NCBI GenBank assembly: GCA_003952965.2
Contig: CM025849.1
Span: forward strand, 27,638,272 to 27,702,271
Direction: 5' to 3'
DNA: 64,000 bases
From: Morella rubra
Taxonomy: Eukaryota > Streptophyta > Magnoliopsida > Fagales > Myricaceae
The notes beneath the pieces were generated by a model. It did not search any database, was not told where the DNA came from, and was given only the letters and a program-made list of their open reading frames with translations. Shown in pieces: positions 55,786 through 64,000 of this stretch (positions are counted from its first letter, which is position 1; the number at the start of each line of letters is the position of its first letter). The translations under genes were made by a program, and so were the position numbers.

Positions 55786-56312
55786 TACACCTACAATGTG
55801 CTGCTCTACGTCCTCAAGCAATGTATTATATGAGAAACAACTATAATTAGATTTAGGTAATAAATCTCAAGGGGATTGCAGGCAAAAGAAAACTCAAGAA
55901 CTGTCTCCCTAGGTTTAATGAACGTCCTGCCAAAGAATACGAGAGATACTATAAGTTTTTCCATATATAGGGCTATGAAAAATTACGATTTCTGAAAATC
56001 TTTAGGTTCTGCTCAAAGCATACATCTGTGAACTCGTCATGTCACGCAAGTCTGCTCGACCCAGTCAGTCGAATGTACTGTCCACAATGTCGCCCAGGTC
56101 CGTGTGCAAAGCTACGTTGAGTCGTGACAGAGTTGATTGGGACGAGTTGCTTCGTCGTTGGCTTGTGACGCTTGAGTCGAGCAAACTTAATTTGGGCCAC
56201 GTGTACGGTAGGACAGTTAACATTCTCAAGGGTACACATTTAAGATAAGTAATAATTAACCTGGCTAACAAGGCATAACATCAACCCATATGGTAGACCC
56301 TAAACTGCAATC
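55786..56312. other. composite spacer built from pieces found elsewhere in the window
   Basis: In order it holds a piece like 55100 (CCTACAATGTGCTGCTCTAC), a shortened copy of 51200-51480, a near-exact copy of 55180-55265, a shortened copy of 51940-52030, and a piece like 55300-55345. Joins are abrupt. Apparent ORFs here are by-products of the duplicated gene pieces. Confidence 0.7.
55840..56075. repeat. shortened copy of the 51190-51480 LTR-like fragment
   Basis: Same order of words as 51200-51450 but lacking many short pieces (for example about 13 bp after CTCAAGGGG, and parts of the CGAGCG stretch). Comparable to the deletion pattern at 17880-19272. Confidence 0.7.
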
Positions 56313-57617
56313 GAACATAGCTTAGTTCAAAACGACGTCGTTATTCAATCAACCACCCTTCATTCATTTATAATTATCTGTTACAACGCATTCTAACGAG
56401 GTTCATAGTAAACATTCAGACGTCTATTGCATGTACGTTGGAATGATTATCTCTAGCATGAAATGAAATCGTCAAAATTACCGCACTTCTAACGATTTAT
56501 TTACCGTTCAAACGGCAATATTTTATGTGATTTTATTTTGAGCTTTCTTAACAAATAATTTTAATATATTATTTCAATATTTCATATTATTTCTTTTTTA
56601 TAATAATTTATTTACCGAGTAAAAATATGCACAAATCAAAAATAAATTACACCATCAAACACAAATAGTACAAATCTAACTGTTCATAGAACTCAAATAA
56701 GTGTAAATAAATTACAAATAATATGAAAAATCTAAAGGGTCTTCTCTTCTTCATCATTCCCTCTCGACATCATCTATCCTCTTCATGAAGTCTTTCTGAT
56801 CCTCCTTTAAACCCTCCACTAGTGTCTGCTGCCTCGACTCAATTTTGACTAAGCCTCTCGTCCATTGCAGTCGGACAACTAATCAAGGGAGCGATGGCCT
56901 ACTCAAATACGCCTACAATGTGCTGCTCTACGTCCTCAAGCAAAGCAACTGGTGATGCTTGGGAATGTGATGGAGCTTGTACCTCGTGCTGTGGTGCAAG
57001 ACCTCCACAACGTCGCCCAGGTCTGTGTGCAAAGCTACGTTGAGTCGTGACAGAGTTGATTGGGACGAGTTGCTTCATCGTTGGCTTGTGACGCTTGATC
57101 TTAACCCCAGCATCTAGCAAGAAGTGGCATAACATCAACCCGTATGGTAGACCCTAAACTGCAATCGTCTTTGGAATCTCGGTTCGGATCGTCTTGAACA
57201 TATAGAAAGGGCGTTCGAACGGATCAAGAGGCGTAACCATCAACATGAGTCGTTCTTGGTTGACTGTGCACTCTGTGTGATGGAGCCTCGAGTCTATGTT
57301 ATGGACGAAAATGAGGTGCATCATATGCCAAAAGCCGGTGAGAAAAATCTGCGGCATGAATGACTGGATCAAATAATGCTCCACTCCCGTCATCAGATAG
57401 AAAATCTCCTCAAACAGCACTGCCTCAAAAGCCTATGCAACAAGATACGCCTCAACTAACCTCTGAATGCCCAAGTACTCGGCCATGATGTCGGGGCAAA
57501 TCCTGACCTAAACTCCCTAGACGACAACTTCCCACTCTTCAGAGTCACTATCCACCTCAAGTACACGGCATAGAACTCTTGGAAAATAAAGACGTGTGGG
57601 TGGCCAGTCCACCAAAG
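56313..57617. repeat. second copy of the 1.3-kb tandem duplication
   Basis: Partner of 54484-55785, offset about 1829-1832 bp. Beyond 57617 it continues into the N-terminal half of the accessory gene, so this copy is the more complete, probably ancestral one. Confidence 0.9.
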
Positions 57618-59614
57618 CAACCGCTCCACACCTTGGTGCTTTATGACCAAATGGATGTTGCTGCCCTCAAATATAAAGTAAGGGAAGTCAAGTGTGGCAA
57701 CAGACCTCTCCACCACCAACTTGCACTTAAATATTTGAGCGCACTGATGTGGGAATTTATTTCACACATTTTCTTAGTAGTAATTGTTTTGATTCAGAGT
57801 GTTTTGTATGTTTCATAGCTCGTTTGTATAGAATTTTAAGTTTCTTTTACATTTATTTAATTCTAAGAATTCTTGATGTTTGCAGGTATTTAAGTATTCA
57901 ATAAGGTTGGAATTGAGCTGATGGGAAGACAAAAATTCGGGCTAAGCCAAGAGAGCAAATCCTAGTTGAACTGGTCTAGTAAAAACAGAATACTGTTCGG
58001 GTTTTGGATTCTAACTGGAGCGACAGATCTCGGATTTAGGTGTCGTTTTGCTTGTTGGAAAGCTAAGATGCAGACCTAAAACTTTTATGAAGAGTCCAAA
58101 ACCCAGTTCTGCCATTTTGAAGTTCAAAATCTACAAAAACGGAGAAGTCTGAATCTGTCTAGAAGTTTACTGCAGCCCAGACACTGTTTCGGTTTTTGAC
58201 ATCCATATGGAGTTTTAGACGTCAGAAAAATGCAAGATCAGATGCGTTGGAAAGCTGAGAATGAGATCTAAAACTTTTGTGAAGGATCAAACTTCAAATT
58301 ATGTCTTTTTGATGCTCTAAATTCAGCTGGAATTCGGTAATAAAATCAGCCTAGAATTTCGGATTTCAAATCTATTTTCAAAATTTATAAGCAAATTTGT
58401 TTTAAAAATTTGAAAAGACATTTTGTTTAAAATACGAAAATAGATTGATTTAAAAATTAAAAAATAATTTTTTTTGAATTTTGAAAATATCAGATTTTAT
58501 TTTAAAATTCGAAAAGATAATTGATTTAAAAAAATTGAAAACAGATCTAAATTTGTGTGTGCGTGTGAAATGCCGTTACTTGGCTTTTAAAATAGGGGTG
58601 CTGCAGCTTTAAAAAGGAGAGGACGTGAAGGGCAAGAAGGCTTACTTTCTTGAGTTTTTATTTTCAGTGAACATTATTTTTTAGGCATTAAAACATGCTG
58701 CTTTCTGTGGATTCTGCTTCTCAAGTTTAATGAAGTTTACTTAGAAGAAGAGGAGAAGATATTCAGAGGAGGAACATCATCGTAGCTCAGAATTTCTGCA
58801 ATTTCAGAGTTTTTCTCTTTCTCCAGTTTTTAGTTTTTGAATTATTATTAAGGATGTTAAATTCAAAACTTTTCTTTGAAAAATAATTGGATTGTTTTAT
58901 CAGTTATGATTTGCTAGTTTTCCTATTCTAGGGCTAGGACGTAGTCATTGAATTTTTAATATGATTTGAGTATGAATATAATTTGTTAGTTGCAATTTGA
59001 TGATTTCGGTTTTCATTCTTGCAATTTACTGGCCATGAATTGCATGCTTAAGATATTGAATGAAGTAACGAAAGTTGAAGTTTAATATTAGTTCGTGAAT
59101 TCATCAAACCTCGGTAGTGTAATTTATAAATAAATACACCCTTGTGACCTATATCTAATAATTTCACAAAGCATAATGAATCTTTTTTAAATTTTGTGAT
59201 CACGAAAGTAGAAATAGAATTAATATAGGTATAGGTGTTATACCTTGAAAGAGGATATCACATAAAAAAAAGAATTCGGTCATTGTGATTAACAAAACAT
59301 TAATACAAGCAATATATTTAAACTCATTGAAAGAATTCAATTGATGAAATCCAGCCCTAGAAAATCTTTAATATTTGATTTTTTCAAGTTAAAAATTTGC
59401 AATCTTTCACATCAATTTGGGATCGTCTAACTAATATAGGAAATTAAATTGGTACTTGAATCTCCTCTTTGTGCAAACGATACTCTTTTTGCCCTATTTT
59501 ACTTGTCACGACCCATGCACTTGTGGTAGAATTTAGGGTGACGCACCTCTACTCTAAAGACATAGGCGGGTCCACTGGAGCCTGCGAAGAAGAAGCTCTG
59601 TAACGTTTCACCAT
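56757..59614 (-). pseudogene. PF20167-like accessory gene, fuller copy, split by a solo LTR
   Basis: ATG at 59614 on the minus strand (MVKRYRASSSQ) lies 11 bases after a splice acceptor (TTTTTTGGCAG). Removing the solo LTR at 57745-59541 with one CGCAC duplicate rejoins RCAQIFKCK to LVVERSVATLDFPYF, then VERLLWWTGHPHVFIFQEFYA, MMHLIF, GLPYGLMLCHFLLDAGV and the coiled-coil tail ending near 56757. The opening resembles ORF3 of the Sirevirus-like element (MVKRKQ). Lesions: a TAG in the N-terminal linker, frame breaks near 57510 and 57420, and a TAA before GLPYG. Degenerate GTTCGAAC boxes upstream (59720-59830) suggest it belongs to a CACTA element. Function unknown. Confidence 0.6.
57745..59541. 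repeat. solo LTR with perfect 5-bp target duplication, inside accessory gene
   Basis: 1797 bp, starts TGATGTGGGAATT and is flanked by CGCAC at 57740-57744 and 59542-59546. Related in inverse orientation to 40685-42411 along its length (shared start, GGTGTCGTTTTG-like and AAAACTTTTATGAAGAG words, and the far end ACTTGTCACGA / ACTTGTTACGA). Its right end has drifted from the canonical CA. Contains no coding sequence. Confidence 0.82.
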
Positions 59615-59619
59615 TTTCT

Positions 59620-60298
59620 CTTAGTCTGCCAAAAAAGAATATAAAACAACCGTTAGTACAAAATAACATCATCGAACTATAAACTAAAGCATCGAACAAA
59701 TATCAAATAGATATTGAACAACAAACTCAAACCGTTCAAACACTATAAAAACATTATTCGAACGCCTTTCTTAAACGCAATGGTTTATTAACCCGTTCGA
59801 TGAACGACCCAAATGGCCAAAACGGTACGTTTAATGACTAGTATAATTTTAAGCAATACTTTAACACCACTTATGATTTGTATCAAAATTCAATTACTAG
59901 TTTTAAAATGTAGTTATTAAACAAAAGGAAGAAATGGGTATTTAATTAAAAAAATGGTACTATATATTGTGATACAAAAGCATATTTAAAGGCTAAATTG
60001 ATAACTTAGTAGAATAATAATGTTTTTGTTGTAACTAAAAATTTTTAAACGGGTAAATTCATAAATTTGCTGAAATAAACATATAATATTATAAGGGAAC
60101 GAAATGATAGAAAACTTCTCAATTGTCCGCAACTTTTGAACGTGTACAATATTTTAGAAGCATGCATGATGCATGTGGATGAAAATGGAAAATTAATGGT
60201 GGCATACGTGAAGCCATTTTCTCTATAAAAATAAAATAAAACTTAACTTAAACAACAAAGTAATACACCTAAGTAACCACTAATATTATTGCTGGATT
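59620..60298. other. non-coding, upstream of accessory gene; degenerate CACTA boxes
   Basis: Holds boxes such as CGTTCAAAC, ATTCGAACG and CCCGTTCGATGAACG at 59730-59805, otherwise AT-rich with nothing recognisable. Confidence 0.5.
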
Positions 60299-60429
60299 CA
60301 CTACAACAAAACTGATTTTTTTGGATTGAAAATTTATATCCCAAAAGGTCAAAATTCGTCCCTGTCTTCACAAAATTTTTTTTAGGATAGATTGGCCCCC
60401 ACCGTCCCCTAAAATCTCTTTTTTGGATG

Positions 60430-60950
60430 GATTATCCCAACCATTCGAACATTACACTCAACAGCCATCATTCGAATGGTCCATGTACTCTAGCGTTCGA
60501 ACGCAACATCGAACAGTTTCAAATGGAGCCTTTTTCATCCCAAATAATTGTTTGACGTCCTCCTGGAGGCCCCATAAATCTCCCTCAAATTGGCCCACCT
60601 CGTTCTCCAAAGGAACCGACGTGAGCTTAACGACAGTGCTCTCCAACGCTGATAGCTGGGACTCGAGGTGGGCCAAATTGTGAGGCAACGCTACATCTGA
60701 ACCCCGTAATGACGCCCCATCCGTGCGAGATGGGCCAGGCTAGGAGGGGTCGGCCTGTGGCACCATACTCAGTGGCTGAATTGTCGGATCCAATCGGTGC
60801 AGTAGACGGCCCCCGTGCCCACTGCTCCTGATCATGGTGTTGCGGTTGATGTTGCTTTCCTGCCTCTCTCGCGGCTTGTGAGCAGGATGGTGACAGCAGC
60901 AGCCTCCAAAACCTTGGCCAGGAAGAGACTGTACGGATTTGGGCATGTGG
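60430..60950 (-). pseudogene. coiled-coil tail fragment, probably of a PF20167-like gene
   Basis: Minus-strand reading holds a low-complexity linker and then a heptad-rich stretch (NLAHLESQLSALESTVVKLT, VGQFEGDLWGLQEDVKQLFG) like the tails of the accessory ORFs at 24.4-24.6 kb and 56.8 kb. No globular domain is present. Assignment rests on position near CACTA motifs and the coiled coil. Confidence 0.4.
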
Positions 60951-61111
60951 CGAGTTGTGATTAAATGAAAAATAGATTCTGTTAAATCACACTAACAGAT
61001 TTGGACTGAGCGAACTATTTTACAAACAAAGTGTATTTTCTTTTGTGTCATGCAGTTAAATGTTTAATTCTTGTTTATCTACCTTATCCTGCAATTAATT
61101 ATTAAATAGTT

Positions 61112-61530
61112 ACAGGAAACGATGGATGTCTTCCAGCACCATGGTATGAAGCAAGAGGGAGAGCATACACCTACGTTAAGGTATATGTCGAGGTTTTAGA
61201 TAAGAAATTGGGATATGTTCGGGGATTAGGACGCGCGATCTTTAACTAATAGGTATTCTGACCTATAGCACCAGCTAGAGAAGGCAAGGGGAGTGATGGA
61301 GGTGATGAGAGTCACAAGTGAGAAAGACATTAAAGATTGGGCTATGAGGCAAGTTGAGATGGAGGCCACACTATATGAGCACTAGTAGGAACAGTGGGTG
61401 GAGCATGAGCACTTGCGGGAGCAAATTTGAAAAGAGCTGGAGAAGCACACGACAAAGAAGATAGAGAAGCTTATGAACAAGGTGACAAAATGGCTTACGC
61501 GCTGGCTAGAGCCTCAACAAAGGTAAATGT
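61112..61530 (+). pseudogene. Transposase_24 (TNPA-like) C-terminal fragment
   Basis: Reads YEARGRAYTYVKVYVEVLDK then LGYVRGLGRAI, matching GKSYTEVEIFAEVLG and GYVRGLGRSV of the gene at 29750-31450. Frame breaks follow, then a Glu/Lys-rich coiled-coil stretch (HQLEKARGVMEVMRVTSEKD, KELEKHTTKKIEKLMNK). All upstream exons are missing. 61535-61762 holds nothing recognisable. Confidence 0.62.
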
Positions 61531-61762
61531 GAGATGTTTTATTATTTCTCATATTTGCTAGATTAATTAAACTTTATGTCGAGTTTAATTAGGGACATTA
61601 TTTTTATTAGTACAGTTTACGGATTTTTGTTTTGGGTAACTGGTTAGTGTATTAATGCCCCCAAGAACTTGTACAGAAAATGGGCCAAGCACAGGAAACA
61701 AAAAATGAAACACTGCCCTAACAAGCAGAAAAAACAGAGCCTTAAAAACTATATATTGTAAC

Positions 61763-61998
61763 TGTCATACCCCGAGCTTTTGTTTATCATAACATACTTT
61801 TCTATGAAATCAAGTATGGGTTTAGTAGTGCATTAGGGAGTACTTAAGTGAGATTAATTAGTACTTGATGTATTAAGTTCAAAACCTTGATTAGGACCAT
61901 GATTAAGTGAGATTTGGAGTTCGCACGTAACTGAGTTTTTGTTTAGGATGTTGAGGAGCACATATTGGTTCAATTTAATTTTTTAAGCTAGTAGGACG
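61763..61998 (+). repeat. gypsy LTR fragment
   Basis: TGTCATACCCCGAGCTTTTG at 61763, collinear with 46659-46925 (shared GGGTTTAGTAGTGCATTAGG and TAGTACTTGATGTATTAA). Cut off at the LINE fragment. Confidence 0.78.
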
Positions 61999-62395
61999 TT
62001 TTTGTCTCGAAAATGAACTACATGATTTTTATTCTTTTAATATGCTTGGAGATTCTTTAATCCAATTTACAAAACGCGAAGGATCGAAATCCCATGACAT
62101 CTTGCACCATAAATAAAAAATTCCCACCTCACATGATTATAAACCTTCATAATATCCTCCTTGACTCCGCATCTTGGGGTTCCAAAATTTCTGTGGTAAT
62201 TTCGAAATATTTGTGCCAAGAGAATATTGTCACCTATTCTGCGCCCTGCTATAAAAGAAGTTTGGTGAGGCCCCACCAAATCTTGAATCAAGTTCTTCAT
62301 TCGCTTTGCCAATATCTTACTTATACATTTATAAATAGTGTTACATCATGATATTGGACGAAAATCCTTCACCATTGTTGTAAGAAGTATCCTCT
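61999..62395 (-). pseudogene. LINE reverse transcriptase fragment
   Basis: Minus-strand reading: VVKDFRPIS- and IYKCISKILAKRMKNLIQDL, then VGPHQTSFIAGRRIGDNILL, the conserved VKEDIMKVYNHVRWEF (the RT A box with D and Y/N changes) and FVNWIKEC toward 62010. Only about 130 residues of RT fingers/palm remain and frame breaks occur near 62340. Non-LTR retrotransposon of the plant L1 type; not obviously the same copy as the LINE at 4.7-6.4 kb. Confidence 0.75.
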
Positions 62396-62399
62396 AAAA

Positions 62400-62737
62400 A
62401 TCATTATTCTAAATAATTATTATTTAGATGCCACGGTTTATATTTATTTATTAGGTAATATGTTGTAACATAAGATGTTACACGGTTATTATTGAGTGAC
62501 ATTGTAGAAAAGTTCATGCCAATGATTAATTAATGAAAGGCAGGGAGTATGACTTTTCGGTTCCTCGTACACATGATGTTTTGTTCTAGCCAAGGTACAT
62601 ATTTATATACAATCAGGTCTATGCTTGTTGTGCCTTTATTAAATAGGATGATGACTCGCATTCGAGGTGGTGACCTTAAGAAAACGAGTGGGTGTAATGT
62701 AAGAGTACATGCACCGAAGAAAATCAAATATGAATAC
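62400..62737. other. unassigned repeat, relative of 40456-40550
   Basis: 62545-62720 shares words and order with 40456-40550 (AAGGTACATA, ATAC/GTACAA, AGGTCTA, GTGACCTTAAG, AAGAGTACATGCA). The rest is AT-rich without genes. Confidence 0.5.
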
Positions 62738-64000
62738 TGTAACATCCCTGGAAAAAAAACAAAAATAAATAAAACTGTGCGTTTTGAGTAAGTTGCACAA
62801 GTCTCCTTCTCCTTCACCCAGGGAACCCATTTTCAGCAGCTTTTTGTTCATCGAACTCCTCTCTTCTTCAAAATTTGATTTCTCTTCAAATTTTGAACGA
62901 ATTTTCGCCCTTTTCAAACCTATTTAGAGATTTTTAAGCATGGATCTTTGTTATCTTCGAAAATCGCTGCCCACATTGGAGTTTCTCTTAGTTGAAGCTC
63001 TTTCTCTTCTCTCTCTCTCTCTCTCTCTCTCTCACCGAAACTCTCTTTCTCTCACCTTTGGAGACGCAATTAGCATAGGTTGGGTGATTTTTGGAAGTAG
63101 GTTTGATTTAATCTTTGGATTGGCTTGAACTCCTTTGGTTTGATTTGGGTTCTTTCATTTTGTAGATAACAATGAGAGGCCAATCCCTTGATATAAAGCG
63201 GTTTCTCTTTCGATCTAGTCGACGCATTTGGTGAGTATTTTCTCTTCTTCAAGTCTCTATGTATGATGAAGTTTGGATTTGGGATTTCGAGATTTTCAGA
63301 TTTGTTTTGAGTTATGGTAGGGTGATAATAGGTGGAATTTTTGGGGAGATTTCGTGTTTGATAAAGATGGGTGTTGCTGGAATTTTACCATATAGTTTAT
63401 AATGGAGATATGTGTGGATTATGAGGCAAGAGATGTGTATTAAGGGCTGTCCAGATTTTTTGATGTGGATTATGTAATGTTTTCTAGTGCTAAAAGTGTT
63501 CCTAGGGAGATGCTTTAGCTATTGCGTAAGGTTTAATTATTTTAGAGTTTTATAGAACGATTCGAACCCATGTTGGTATTGATGAATGATATTTAAATTT
63601 ATTTAGGTTCTGATTGATTATTCAGCAATCTTTTGAAGAACTTTAGGCTTCGGGTTAAGCGCTGAGGTAAGTGGTCTTTCAATGAACTTTTTTGAAATTC
63701 TTATTTTGTGGAAAATACGTGCACAAATTTTTAAATATTTATTTTACAAATCGAAACCAGTTTGGATGAGTTATTGTAAATTCTTGGTTTATAAATGTTG
63801 GATTTTAAATGTGCACTATATTTTAAATGATTTTTGATGTATTAGGGGAATTGAACGAATTTTGGAAAAAAAATGAAATTTCACGAACTCATTTGAAATA
63901 GTTGGCCTATTTTGTGAAATTTGTGTTGTGAGCATACTATCAAGCTATCCTTGTACTTGTGATTATTGAGGTCTTTGTGACCATTGGGTCTGTGTGACCA
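62738..64000 (+). repeat. gypsy-type 5' LTR-like sequence running off the window
   Basis: Starts TGTAACATCCC, a typical chromovirus/Tekay-like LTR start, after an unrelated repeat. It holds a pyrimidine-rich block with a CT microsatellite and no domain-bearing ORF up to the window end. No second LTR is visible, so the call is by terminus and character. Confidence 0.45.
63009..63033. repeat. CT dinucleotide microsatellite
   Basis: Uninterrupted CT repeat, about twelve units, within the LTR-like sequence. Confidence 0.95.

Larger units (their letters stand above)
60299..61550 (+). mobile_element. CACTA fragment with terminus CACTACAACAAA
   Basis: The terminus at 60299 points right, with degenerate TTCGAACG boxes at 60440-60505. 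Downstream are a coiled-coil tail fragment on the minus strand (60430-60950) and a Transposase_24-like fragment on the plus strand (61112-61530). No right terminus was found before the gypsy LTR at 61763. The terminus differs from CACTACAAGAA at 20492, so this is another family or subfamily. Confidence 0.55.

Noticed and set aside
60423-60683. Plus-strand ORF near CACTACAACAAA
   Set aside because: Antisense to the coiled-coil tail fragment, which has the clearer heptad pattern.

Overview
The window is plant nuclear DNA, almost certainly from a repeat-rich dicot (perhaps a woody species; I cannot name it). Evidence: Ty1-copia and Ty3-gypsy elements with plant-type initiator-Met primer sites, L1-type LINEs with a DUF4283 first ORF, CACTA (En/Spm) and hAT transposons, spliceosomal introns, and one recognisable host gene, an AOP1-like 2-oxoglutarate/Fe(II) dioxygenase. 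Nearly every coding region carries stops or frameshifts, so this is a nest of old mobile elements. No rRNA, functional tRNA gene, CRISPR or bacterial signal was seen.

Layout. 1-4607: 3' part of a decayed copia element. 4720-6442 and 17002-17879: two halves of one minus-strand LINE, split by a full-length Sirevirus-like copia element (6448-16996; LTRs about 1.0 kb; near-perfect 5-bp target duplication) that carries a third ORF behind its own leader and intron. 16.7-22.5 kb: a tandem duplication of LTR end + LINE + CACTA left end; the first copy is riddled with short deletions. 20492-31450: left part of a large CACTA element with about 40 palindromic GTYCGRAC boxes, a small coiled-coil ORF, an accessory ORF, a TNPD-like transposase and a TNPA/Transposase_24-like gene. 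31866-40455: two inverted Sirevirus-like remnants (one keeps gag but no pol), a 3 kb gypsy-type LTR-like block and a tRNA-related dimer. 40456-46925: copia LTR/leader remnants, a solo LTR with perfect 5-bp duplication and a chromoviral gypsy pol. 46926-47592: a CACTA right end.

47608-50980: the AOP1-like gene, intact in splicing and catalytic residues but with a nonsense codon in exon 1, bracketed by direct repeats. 52128-53945: a complete hAT insertion with 8-bp target duplication. 54484-59614: a tandemly duplicated minus-strand accessory gene, one copy split by a solo LTR with a perfect 5-bp duplication. 60299-64000: CACTA fragments, a LINE reverse transcriptase fragment and gypsy LTRs.

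The unifying observation is that one protein family (resembling PF20167, 'putative plant transposon protein') appears as ORF3 of the Sirevirus-like element, as an accessory ORF of the CACTA element, as the tandem genes at 54.9-59.6 kb, and probably as a tail fragment at 60.4-60.9 kb. The three examples whose 5' end is visible start with similar short basic residues (MVKR/MNKR) and have a splice acceptor at or within 11 bases of the ATG. Family names are from memory of motifs; no searches were run.
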